This document shows positions 7,605 through 15,316 of a DNA stretch of 22,982 nucleotides, piece by piece; the stretch's first letter is position 1, and every line of letters starts with the position of its first letter. The translations under genes and the position numbers were made by a program. A model generated the notes under the pieces. That model was not told where the DNA came from. It worked only from the letters and a program-made list of their open reading frames with translations, and did not search any database. The DNA comes from JBFXEO01 sp050180015 (GTDB lineage Bacteria; Bacteroidota; Bacteroidia; Bacteroidales; Tenuifilaceae): positions 1 to 22,982 of the forward strand of contig JBFXEO010000016.1 of NCBI GenBank assembly GCA_050180015.1, read 5' to 3'.

Positions 7605-8489
7605 TTAGATATCAATTCCCATGTAAATTCTTATCAGGAAGCCAATGCCGAAAGTTAGTGCCGATACTCCAAGGCTAATCAGGGCCATTTCAGTAAATCG
7701 GTGTTTAAAGTTTAAGTCTTTTGCCACCGAAATGTAGTAGTTGAAAAGAAAGATGATGAGGATGGCGAAGAAGAGGGCGATTCCCAGGGCCGAGAAATAC
7801 GACGATAGTACCAGGTATGGCGATATGAGTATGGCAACCGTTAAAACATAGGCAATTCCCGTGTACAGGGCCGATTTACCGGCATTTTTCCCGTCGCCTT
7901 CTGTTTTTACCGATAGGTACTGCGATGCAGCCATCGATAGCGAGGCTGCTATGCCCGTAATTAAGCCTGCTATGGCTATCAGCCTGGTGTTCTGCAATGC
8001 CAGGCTAAATCCGGCAAGCGCCCCTGTTAGTTCAACCAACGCATCGTTTAGTCCCAGTACAATAGAGCCGATATAGTCTAGGCGTTCCTCTTTTATCATG
8101 GCAATAAGGGCTTCCTCGTGCTCTTCCTCAGCTTTCATAATTTCAATAACCTCGGGAAGATGGGGTATTATTTGCTGGTACACATCCTGGGCTTTTGACT
8201 CCAGTTTTTCCATCAACTTTACTGTAAAAGTTAACCCCAGAATTTTACCGGCCATAACGTATAAAAAAACTTCCCCCTTTTTGTGGCTCAAGCTCTTACC
8301 GGAGATAAGTTTAAAAAACTCGTAATGCTTCAGCTCTTCGCCGGCAATTCTTGAAAGTACCCTTTTATTCTCCTCATTCTTTTCCATCAATGCAAGCCGC
8401 TTGTAAATTTGGTATCCCGTTATTTCATCTTTCTGAACTTTAAGAATGGTTTTATCAAAGTCGGTTTTTGCCATCATCGTGGTACTCAT
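7605..8489 (-). CDS. ferritin-like/VIT1 fusion, MbfA-type iron transporter
   Basis: A 294-residue two-part protein. Residues about 10-135 form a rubrerythrin-like helical bundle with di-iron ligand candidates E22, E52xxH55 and E121xxH124. Residues about 138-294 are a VIT1/CCC1 membrane domain with the signature GLNDALVELTGALAG (146-160), and roughly five hydrophobic segments (142-165, 168-190, 208-230, 232-252, 268-289). This is the layout of membrane-bound ferritin A (MbfA), described in alphaproteobacteria as an iron exporter with a cytoplasmic ferritin domain; yeast and plant CCC1/VIT1 move Fe2+ and Mn2+. Export of ferrous iron or manganese is the best guess. ATGs at codons 5 and 6 are alternative starts. 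CutC lies 15 bases upstream and a flavin reductase downstream, suggesting a metal operon. Confidence 0.88.
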   Translation of the reverse strand: MSTTMMAKTDFDKTILKVQKDEITGYQIYKRLALMEKNEENKRVLSRIAGEELKHYEFFKLISGKSLSHKKGEVFLYVMAGKILGLTFTVKLMEKLESKAQDVYQQIIPHLPEVIEIMKAEEEHEEALIAMIKEERLDYIGSIVLGLNDALVELTGALAGFSLALQNTRLIAIAGLITGIAASLSMAASQYLSVKTEGDGKNAGKSALYTGIAYVLTVAILISPYLVLSSYFSALGIALFFAILIIFLFNYYISVAKDLNFKHRFTEMALISLGVSALTFGIGFLIRIYMGIDI

Positions 8490-8504
8490 AATTTTATCAG
8501 CTAA

Positions 8505-9254
8505 TTAGATGTTCAAATTTAAAAAATTTATTACCGCTTCAACGGATTCTTTGCTTGTGTATTGGTGGTTGTAGTTGCAGAGTGCCATGCTCTGTCCGCC
8601 AAAGGCTGGGTTTTGGTGTTTCATTTTCCTTGTCACATTCTGCACTCCACTCATGTGAAATTCCTTTGCGCCTGTTTTGATGATACTTCTGATGGTATTA
8701 ATGTTTACACCGCCGCCGGGCATTACAGTAATTCTGCCGTCGGCTTTTTTTACAAGTTGGCCAATAAGTTCAACCGAATCTACAGCCCGCTCTTTTTGCC
8801 CGGAAGTTAACAGGCGCATGGCACCAATTTCAATTACATCCTCAAGGGCCTGAAATGGATCGGGTGTAAAGTCAAAGGCACGGTGGAAGGTGAAGGGGAG
8901 GGGCTTGCTCAGTTCAACCAGCTCCTTTGCCCTGTGTTTATCAATACTTCCATCGGGAAGGAGTATCCCGCAAACAATTCCATTGGCACCCAGCTCCTTT
9001 GCTGACAGAATATCGTATTTAATTTGCTGAAACTCCATGTCGGAGTAAAGGAAATTGCCCGGACGTGGCCTTATCAGTACGTTGATTTTTAGGGTTACCT
9101 TTTTTTTTGCCATTTTGATACATCCTACGGATGGAGTTGTACCGCCAACTTGCAGATTATCGCAAAGTTCAATCCTTTGCGCTCCGGCCAGCATTGCATT
9201 TACCGCACTCTGAGCGGAGTTGGCACAAACTTCCAGTATCCATTTTTCCTGCAA
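8505..9254 (-). CDS. cutC: CutC family protein (TTG start)
   Basis: A 249-residue TIM-barrel protein of the CutC family. Signature blocks are in order: LEVCANS (7-13), RIELCDNL (27-34), GGTTPSVG (37-44), IRPRPGNFLYS (61-71), FHRAFD (123-128), LTSG (149-152) and MPGGGV (178-183). E. coli CutC was linked to copper tolerance, but the biochemical role of the family is unsettled. The start is TTG at 9254: the frame is closed by a TAG nine bases upstream, and the first in-frame ATG (codon 21) would remove the first beta strand. That TAG is the stop codon of the transglutaminase gene, so both genes lie in the same reading frame with only two codons between them. The next gene follows after 15 bases. 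Cytoplasmic. Confidence 0.93.
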   Translation of the reverse strand: MQEKWILEVCANSAQSAVNAMLAGAQRIELCDNLQVGGTTPSVGCIKMAKKKVTLKINVLIRPRPGNFLYSDMEFQQIKYDILSAKELGANGIVCGILLPDGSIDKHRAKELVELSKPLPFTFHRAFDFTPDPFQALEDVIEIGAMRLLTSGQKERAVDSVELIGQLVKKADGRITVMPGGGVNINTIRSIIKTGAKEFHMSGVQNVTRKMKHQNPAFGGQSMALCNYNHQYTSKESVEAVINFLNLNI

Positions 9255-9260
9255 GGGATG

Positions 9261-11906
9261 CTATTTTATTGCTTTTAGTATCTGGTCGCCAAGTCCTATG
9301 CTATAGCCCTCGGAGTAAAACATAACCTCGCCATTTTTATTGATTACTGTCACTACTGGGTAGTTTGCTGTTTCGGGTTTGCCGCATCCTCTGGCAATTG
9401 CCTTAACAAGTATTTGCTGTTTATCGTACCCAAAACTCGATGTTTTGGGGAGATCGTTGAATACTTTTGGATCAAAATTTTTGGGGAGGAGACCTGCACC
9501 AACGGCAAACACAACCTTGCCGCCCCAGCTGTTGAAGTCTGCTTTTACAGCAGAAATGTCGTTTATCAGGTGCTTGCTGGGCTCCTTGTCGGGATCAATA
9601 ATTGCGAGTACGGCTGAATTGGTTTTCACCATGTCGCCTATAGTGCATTGCTTTTCACCATGTATGTCGGGGATATCGGTGTTTAAATCAACTTTCCCGA
9701 AGGTATGCCTCTGGCCGTTTTGTCCGTTAAACTCTAGGCTTACTGCCGTGGTTTGGTTCTCTTTTATTTCAAAGTACTTTATTTTACACAGAACGGTTCC
9801 GTTACTTTGCCTGTTTCCGGTGATGATTCTGTAGAAGCCGGCATCTAAGGTTACCCTGGCAGGCAGGTTGTTCATGGTTGGATCGTTTTCGAAATCGAGG
9901 GTCGAGAATTCACCATTTTCAAATTTCCCAATGGTGAAATGGGTGTAGTATTGGGGTTTAGCAATTGTTTGCCTGGCTGCCATTGTGATGGACAATACCC
10001 CGGTAGGAATTACTTTCTCGGTCTGATTTTCGAAAAGTACATCGTTCCACTTATTGTGCATCAAGAATTGTGGCCGGGTATTTACAGGGTTGAGCCGGGC
10101 AGGAATTCCAAAACTTCTACATGCGGCAACAAAGAATACGTTACGCGAGTATTCGTCGGCAATTCTGAGCGAGTAAACGCTTTGCGGACTTAACGGAACC
10201 TTGTAGTAGTTGCTTTCCTTGTCAATGTTGATGTTTTGCTTAATCCAGTCAACAAGATTGTACGGGTTGTTCCGGAAGAACCCAATTTCATCGAAGGTGA
10301 AAGCCTTCTGTAAAAAACTTCTCCAGGGTGTAATTAATTCTTTTCCAATTCTCGGCGAGAGTATGTACTTGTCGAATGTGGCAAAGTCCTGGCTTTCTAC
10401 TATTGAAGGGAACGAGTCAACCGTGATAAGGTGGTTTTGCAATGTTGATGAGGTAATATCGTGTAAATCTTTTTCTGAAATGTTATTCAATATTGCCATT
10501 CCAACCGTTAAATCTTTCCCATCCAGCTTTTTTATGAAGTTGTATATCTCCTGCCAGTTTCCACGGCTAATGGAAAGATATCTCCATGCCTCGGCAATGT
10601 TTACCCCCTTTTCCATTGCAAGGTTTGCCGCAGAGGCTGAGTCAATGAAAGTTGAAATGTATTTGCTGCGTATGGCATCTTCCTTTTTTAATTTGGTGTT
10701 ATTGGCTTCCGCCTCTGATTGGTTGGCCTGCTCAACGGGCTGTTCGGAAGGGGGAACTAGTGTTAGGTTGATGTTTGTAAAGTTGGGTTTCTCGGATAAC
10801 GTGATGGTAACTTCGGTTGAGTCTTTATCGACCTTTGAAAACCCAACCATTCCATTTTTATGCGCCCAGACCATTAGGTCTCCGTATCCCGTGGTTAAAG
10901 TGCAGACTCCCTCGGTGTTGGTTTGTTTGGCTGCAATCGGATAAAATTCAGCGTAGTTGTACAGCTGAATTTCTACATTGGTGCCGGGTTCCGAAGCCCC
11001 ATTTTTATTTACGACGTTAACCTTTAAGTTTTTTGTTGGTGCGTAGTTTGATAGCAGGTTTATTTCAGCAAACCATTGCGAGTCCGACAGTTTTTCTTCG
11101 TTTCCGTTATATTTTCCAAATACGAATGTTCTTGTCATCATGGCCCTTTTGGCTGGGCCGGCAAACCATCCCATGTTTAGCTTGGGTTGTGGTTCACAGG
11201 CTCCTAGGAAGTACCATTTCCCGTCAACCCAAACTTCAACCCAGGCATGGTTATCGTCGGTATGCGCCCAGCGTGGCGTGTACACCTGACGCGCCGGAAT
11301 ACTCACAGAGCGTAAGGCTGCAACCGTGAAGGTCGATTCCTCTCCGCACCGGCCAAAGGCTGTGCGTACTGTGGTTAATGGCCCCGAGGTTCTTTCGTCG
11401 GTCGATTTGTAGGTTACCTTTTCGTGGCACCAGTGGTTTACCTCTAGTGCCGCGTTGTACATGCTTAACCCGTTAAGCCGGGGCTTTAGCTCCGATAGGA
11501 ATACCTGCCGGGCAGAATCCGTGTATTCGTTGTTTATCCGGTAGGGGAGAACGTAGTGTAGAAAAATGTCCGAAGGAATTTTTTTCCCCCATTTAAAGTG
11601 CGATTTTGCCTCAATGGATAGTTGAACCTGTTTCAGGACGTAGCTGCTCTGGTGCATGGCCATGTCGCTGAGCGGCATATATGCGTAAAGGAATTCGAAG
11701 CCTTCGCGTTCCTTTTGGGATAGTTCGCCGTTTATTATGCTGGTTATGCTTGAATCTTTATCCTGAATCAGCTTAATTCTTTGCGTAAATTGTGCCGTTA
11801 CTTCCTTCCGCTGGGCTTTGCTATCAATTAAATGCCGCTTGAGCAAACCCTGGCACGACGTCAACGATGCGGTAAGTAAAATGCTGAAGATTATGATTTT
11901 CTTCAT
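9261..11906 (-). CDS. transglutaminase-like lipoprotein with an active and a degenerate TG domain
   Basis: An 881-residue lipoprotein starting at the ATG at 11906 (MKKIIIFS, lipobox LTSC, C18); an in-frame TTG further upstream is not needed. A transglutaminase-like core lies at about 145-245, with the cysteine in GRCGEES (C187) and histidine in DDNHAW (H220). The usual third aspartate is not obvious; LGACEP occupies that place. A carboxypeptidase-regulatory-like beta domain follows (about 293-375), then an acidic/polar linker (385-410) and a second TG-like module (about 545-625). There the Cys and His positions align with A583 and N618, so it should be inactive. The C-terminus (about 755-881) resembles a thioredoxin fold (VVTVINKNGEVMFYSEG) but has no CXXC. 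The role is unknown; a periplasmic or surface peptidase or crosslinker is possible. It is first in a row with CutC, which follows 6 bases later. Confidence 0.85.
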   Translation of the reverse strand: MKKIIIFSILLTASLTSCQGLLKRHLIDSKAQRKEVTAQFTQRIKLIQDKDSSITSIINGELSQKEREGFEFLYAYMPLSDMAMHQSSYVLKQVQLSIEAKSHFKWGKKIPSDIFLHYVLPYRINNEYTDSARQVFLSELKPRLNGLSMYNAALEVNHWCHEKVTYKSTDERTSGPLTTVRTAFGRCGEESTFTVAALRSVSIPARQVYTPRWAHTDDNHAWVEVWVDGKWYFLGACEPQPKLNMGWFAGPAKRAMMTRTFVFGKYNGNEEKLSDSQWFAEINLLSNYAPTKNLKVNVVNKNGASEPGTNVEIQLYNYAEFYPIAAKQTNTEGVCTLTTGYGDLMVWAHKNGMVGFSKVDKDSTEVTITLSEKPNFTNINLTLVPPSEQPVEQANQSEAEANNTKLKKEDAIRSKYISTFIDSASAANLAMEKGVNIAEAWRYLSISRGNWQEIYNFIKKLDGKDLTVGMAILNNISEKDLHDITSSTLQNHLITVDSFPSIVESQDFATFDKYILSPRIGKELITPWRSFLQKAFTFDEIGFFRNNPYNLVDWIKQNINIDKESNYYKVPLSPQSVYSLRIADEYSRNVFFVAACRSFGIPARLNPVNTRPQFLMHNKWNDVLFENQTEKVIPTGVLSITMAARQTIAKPQYYTHFTIGKFENGEFSTLDFENDPTMNNLPARVTLDAGFYRIITGNRQSNGTVLCKIKYFEIKENQTTAVSLEFNGQNGQRHTFGKVDLNTDIPDIHGEKQCTIGDMVKTNSAVLAIIDPDKEPSKHLINDISAVKADFNSWGGKVVFAVGAGLLPKNFDPKVFNDLPKTSSFGYDKQQILVKAIARGCGKPETANYPVVTVINKNGEVMFYSEGYSIGLGDQILKAIK

Positions 11907-12000
11907 CTTGGTACGATTTAAATAACAACTAAAAGTACGCAAAAATTTTAAGAAACTGTTTGAGTTTTTACATCGAGTTAACGTTCAACCGCTTGTATAT

Positions 12001-12028
12001 AAAAAACGTGCGCCATTAACGCACGTTT
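12001..12028 (-). terminator. intrinsic terminator after recA
   Basis: On the - strand AAACGTGCG and CGCACGTTT form a perfect 9-bp stem with a 7-base loop, running into TTTTTTATAT. It is 15 bases past the recA stop and separates the bcp-recA unit from the transglutaminase operon. Confidence 0.85.
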
Positions 12029-12042
12029 GGTAAGCTGGGCAG

Positions 12043-13065
12043 TTACTGTGCTTTGAGCAGTTCCCTTATTTTTGATTCGAGTTCAGCTGAAAGTTCGGGG
12101 TTATCCAGTAAAAGTTGGCGAACCGCATCGCGGCCTTGCCCTAAGCGGGTTTCGCCGTAGCTGAACCATGAACCGCTTTTTTTGATTACGTTGAGGTCTG
12201 TTCCTAGGTCAATAATTTCACCAATCCTTGATATTCCTTCGCCGTACATGATATCGAACTCTGCCTTTTTGAACGGGGGTGCAAGTTTATTTTTAACAAT
12301 TTTTACCCGTACCCGGTTCCCGGTTGATTCATCGCCATCCTTGAGTTGGTTTAACTTACGAATATCAACTCTTACCGAAGAGTAGAACTTCAAAGCATTG
12401 CCTCCGGTGGTTGTTTCGGGGTTCCCAAACATAATCCCAATTTTATCGCGCAGCTGGTTGATGAAAATACAGCACGTGTTGGTTTTGCTTATAGTTCCTG
12501 TGAGTTTTCGCAGTGCCTGCGACATGAGTCTTGCCTGTAACCCCATTTTGCTATCGCCCATTTCCCCCTCAATTTCGGCTTTGGGTGTAAGTGCGGCCAC
12601 TGAGTCTATTACAATAATGTCAATTGCGCCGGAACGTATCAGGTTATCGGCAATTTCAAGGGCCTGCTCGCCATTATCGGGCTGTGAAATCAGTAGAGTT
12701 TCCACGTCAACTCCAAGCTTCTCGGCGTAGGTACGGTCAAAGGCATGTTCTGCATCTATGATTGCGGCTATTCCGCCCTGCTTTTGGGCTTCGGCAATTG
12801 CGTGTATTGCCAGCGTTGTTTTACCCGATGATTCCGGGCCATAAATTTCAACAACGCGGCCTCTTGGGTAACCACCAACACCCAGGGCAATGTCCAACGC
12901 TATTGAACCCGACGAAATTGATGGAACTTCGGAAATGGCTTTGTCGCCCATTTTCATTATTGAGCCTTTACCAAAATCCTTCTCTATTTTATCGAGTGTT
13001 GACTGTAATGCTTTTAGCTTCTCCCTGCTAACCTCTTTCCGATCTTTGCTTTCCGTTTTTTCCAT
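12043..13065 (-). CDS. recA: recombinase RecA
   Basis: DNA strand-exchange ATPase for homologous recombination and the SOS response. Walker A is GPESSGKT (76-83), the catalytic glutamate lies in DAEHAFD (E106) and Walker B in IVIDSVAAL (151-159). The loop regions GEMGDSKMGLQARLMSQALRK and FINQLRDKIGIMFGNPETTTGG are intact. Length is 340 residues, with a short C-terminal tail that is less acidic than in E. coli. No LexA-type palindrome was seen in the 13 bases separating it from bcp, so it probably depends on the bcp promoter. A strong terminator follows. Confidence 0.98.
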   Translation of the reverse strand: MEKTESKDRKEVSREKLKALQSTLDKIEKDFGKGSIMKMGDKAISEVPSISSGSIALDIALGVGGYPRGRVVEIYGPESSGKTTLAIHAIAEAQKQGGIAAIIDAEHAFDRTYAEKLGVDVETLLISQPDNGEQALEIADNLIRSGAIDIIVIDSVAALTPKAEIEGEMGDSKMGLQARLMSQALRKLTGTISKTNTCCIFINQLRDKIGIMFGNPETTTGGNALKFYSSVRVDIRKLNQLKDGDESTGNRVRVKIVKNKLAPPFKKAEFDIMYGEGISRIGEIIDLGTDLNVIKKSGSWFSYGETRLGQGRDAVRQLLLDNPELSAELESKIRELLKAQ

Positions 13066-13078
13066 TTAGCTGTAATTG

Positions 13079-13546
13079 TTACTTTTTTAACTCCGTTAGT
13101 ATTTGGTTAACATGTTCCTTGGTATTAACCTTGTCAAATACATGGGTAATAATTCCATTGTTAATTACAAATGTAGTGCGTAGGATTCCCATATACGATT
13201 TGCCGTACATTTTTTTCTCGCCCCATACACCGTAAGCGTTAGCTATGGTATGTTCTGTATCTGCTATCAACCTAAACGGCAGGACGTGTTTCTGAATAAA
13301 TGCTTTATGTGATTTTGAACTGTCGGGACTTACCCCTGCAACCTCTAACCCCAGATTTTGTAAACCCTCGTAACCATCCCTTAAACTACAGGCCTCAGCG
13401 GTACAACCCGAGGTATTATCCTTGGGGTAAAAGTAGAGGATCAGCTTTTTACCTTTAAAGTCCGATAAGGATATACCTTTTTCGTCCTGATCAATGGCTG
13501 AAAAATCAGGAGCTTTATCGCCAGCTTTGAGAATTGTTGTTTCCAT
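13079..13546 (-). CDS. bcp: thioredoxin-dependent thiol peroxidase (Bcp/PrxQ)
   Basis: A 155-residue atypical 2-Cys peroxiredoxin that reduces hydrogen and organic peroxides using thioredoxin. The active site is PKDNTSGCTAEACSLRD, with peroxidatic C48 in the PxxxTxxC motif and resolving C53 four residues on, typical of the PrxQ class. The conserved GVSPDS and RTTFVINNGI segments are present. It lies 13 bases before recA in the same direction, so a peroxide-defence gene and a DNA-repair gene appear to share a transcript. A near-match to the -7 box (TAACTTTA on the - strand, near 13575) precedes it. Cytoplasmic. Confidence 0.96.
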   Translation of the reverse strand: METTILKAGDKAPDFSAIDQDEKGISLSDFKGKKLILYFYPKDNTSGCTAEACSLRDGYEGLQNLGLEVAGVSPDSSKSHKAFIQKHVLPFRLIADTEHTIANAYGVWGEKKMYGKSYMGILRTTFVINNGIITHVFDKVNTKEHVNQILTELKK

Positions 13547-13832
13547 ACGGTTCTGTTTGTAAAGTTAAAAATATTCGATGATAAATTTTCACTGTTATTT
13601 TAATAATGGGAAAACATTTATTAACCGCTATCGATAATATTAACATTCAATGATTAGGATGGTTCAGCAATGGTAGAGTGAATACTTTTGGGTAGAACTT
13701 TTAGAAGGTTCTCGATGGAAATGCGTGTAATATTCAACCAAAATAATCTGGGGCTGGTACTTTGGACAAGAGTTACGGGGGTAAAATAAATAGGCCCTGC
13801 CGGGTTTCACGGGGTTTATTGTTGGTGTTTTT
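13547..13832. other. 286-base intergenic region between the EF-hand protein gene and bcp
   Basis: It should hold the bcp promoter at the right-hand gene's start and the 3' end of the EF-hand protein transcript. Only short frames are seen (for example 24 codons from about 13718 on the + strand). TACTTTTG at 13683-13690 matches a + strand -7 box but faces no gene. No RNA gene is recognised. Confidence 0.4.
13783..13820 (-). terminator. weak terminator candidate after the EF-hand protein gene
   Basis: On the - strand AATAAACCC and GGG..TTTATT can pair (13812-13820 with 13785-13797) with a 4-base bulge and are followed by TTTTA. The stem is interrupted and AT-rich at its base, so it is weak. Confidence 0.25.
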
Positions 13833-15299
13833 TTACTGGGTAAAGAAATAATCGTTTAACTCGTAAATATCCTCGGGTTTAAAGTTGGTTTTCTCGTCAA
13901 AGTAATCGTCAATTGTTTTTAGCAGCTCCTGGAATGAGATGTACCCATCGGCATCGCTGTCAACAGCTCTGAACTTGTCGGGAATTACGCCCGGGGTAAA
14001 GGTAACGTTTCGGGTCCAAATGTTTGCCAGCGGGATTAGCCTGATTTCTTTTCTGGAAACAGCATTGATGTTGTCAAACATTGCCGAGAGTGCATCTGTA
14101 GAGAGTTGAGCCCCGTGCTCGTCAACGATTGCCCCCTCTGGGGTGTTGGGCTCTACGTCGGCATAGTCGAAGATACCATCGTTATCGCTATCGGACGGAC
14201 AGCCTACAGAGTCAACGGCAACTCCTTCGGGGGTATCCGGGCAAAGATCATCCTTGTCGAAAACCTGGTCGTTATCCTCGTCGGCAAAGAATACTTCATA
14301 GTCGAATTCTCCACCGTAGGCGGCAAAAACTCGTTCAACCAGCAGCGATTTGGGATCGGAGAACAGGTCGAAGTTCATGCTAAAGTACGTGAAGGTAAAA
14401 ATGTCGTTGTAATTATTCTTTGTCGGATATCCTTTTTTCTTGGCGATGTCGGAGCTGTAGTTATCCAGCATATCCGAAAAGGCGTAGTTTACCGAGGCCC
14501 CAATTCTGAAGTTAACCCTGTCGGATAGGTAAAAATCGAAACCAAAATCTGCCGGTATTACGAATGCTCTTTGTGTATATGTTCCATCGCCGTATAAATC
14601 GGCACTGGAAAGGTCTGTTTCGTAGTCATTGTCAAAATGTTTGATATTTGCACGCCAGGCATCGGGGCCATTCTCGCTGTAATCGCGCATGGTTCCATCG
14701 GACCAGAAATGGTAGTAGCCGTAAGTACCACTGCCGGTACTGAACTTAAGGTTACCTTTTGGACTAAAAAACATGGAGGAAAGCCCCACGGCGATGAATG
14801 GGTTGAATCGCTTGGCATTACTTTTCATCAAATGTCCGAAGTTATACTCAAAGCTAAGTCCGATTTGAAAGAAATCGGTTTGGAATGATGAATTTGGGTA
14901 TATGGGATCGTTGTTGTCATCAACGGGTAAGGGCTGAAGTTGCATTTGTCTGGATATGTCAAAGTTGTGCCCTTCCAGCTTACCGTATATTGCAAAAACG
15001 TTTACTTTGAAGAAGTTGTTTTTTCCGATAAGGGCCGATAGGTTGGCTTTGTACCCAAAGTTCCCATTGATGGGCGATGTGGCAGAGTTTCTGACGTCGC
15101 CCCAAAAACTCATAACGCCGGTGCCAATAGATATTACGGGTTTATAAACGGGATTAACCACTTCAACAACAGTGTCGAGTTGACTTTTCCAGTATTCCTC
15201 ATCCTCCTGGGCAAAGGTTGACTTGCCGTTAAGCATCAGAATTGCCGTGAGGATCACCATGCAGAAGGCTGACCAATATTTTTGGAATGCTATAGTCAT
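13833..15299 (-). CDS. outer-membrane beta-barrel protein with TSP3 repeats and an EF-hand
   Basis: A 488-residue secreted protein. A signal peptide spans 1-30 (cleavage after TFA, before QED). Residues about 50-330 have the alternating aromatic/polar strands of an outer-membrane barrel (ISIGTGVMSFWGD, FFQIGLSFEYNFG, VNFRIGASVNYAF). Two thrombospondin type 3 calcium repeats follow at about 339-395 (DEDNDQVFDKDDLCPDTPEG and DSDNDGIFDYADVEPNTPEG). Proteins with this start normally end in an OmpA peptidoglycan-binding domain; here the end is instead a region with a canonical 12-residue EF-hand loop, DSDADGYISFQE (447-458), plus an acidic tail. It lies 17 bases after a SPOR-like protein gene and is surely cotranscribed. 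Function unknown; a calcium-dependent outer-membrane scaffold or secretion accessory protein is a guess. Confidence 0.8.
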   Translation of the reverse strand: MTIAFQKYWSAFCMVILTAILMLNGKSTFAQEDEEYWKSQLDTVVEVVNPVYKPVISIGTGVMSFWGDVRNSATSPINGNFGYKANLSALIGKNNFFKVNVFAIYGKLEGHNFDISRQMQLQPLPVDDNNDPIYPNSSFQTDFFQIGLSFEYNFGHLMKSNAKRFNPFIAVGLSSMFFSPKGNLKFSTGSGTYGYYHFWSDGTMRDYSENGPDAWRANIKHFDNDYETDLSSADLYGDGTYTQRAFVIPADFGFDFYLSDRVNFRIGASVNYAFSDMLDNYSSDIAKKKGYPTKNNYNDIFTFTYFSMNFDLFSDPKSLLVERVFAAYGGEFDYEVFFADEDNDQVFDKDDLCPDTPEGVAVDSVGCPSDSDNDGIFDYADVEPNTPEGAIVDEHGAQLSTDALSAMFDNINAVSRKEIRLIPLANIWTRNVTFTPGVIPDKFRAVDSDADGYISFQELLKTIDDYFDEKTNFKPEDIYELNDYFFTQ

Positions 15300-15316
15300 G
15301 TTTAACGGGTTAATTT

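Noticed and set aside
10210..10944. 244-codon + strand frame opposite the transglutaminase gene
   Set aside because: Antisense to a well-supported gene, serine/leucine-rich with no recognisable motif; a shadow of the real frame, as are 9379-9834 and 11033-11329.
11907..11942. Upstream TTG start of the transglutaminase gene
   Set aside because: Adds 12 residues ahead of a perfect lipoprotein signal beginning MKKIIIFS at 11906.
13683..13690. + strand TACTTTTG promoter box in the bcp upstream gap
   Set aside because: Matches the -7 consensus, but has no -33 element and no gene or clear RNA downstream on that strand.
14106..14528. 140-codon + strand frame opposite the EF-hand barrel gene
   Set aside because: Valine/glycine-rich antisense shadow; the - strand frame has a signal peptide and calcium motifs.
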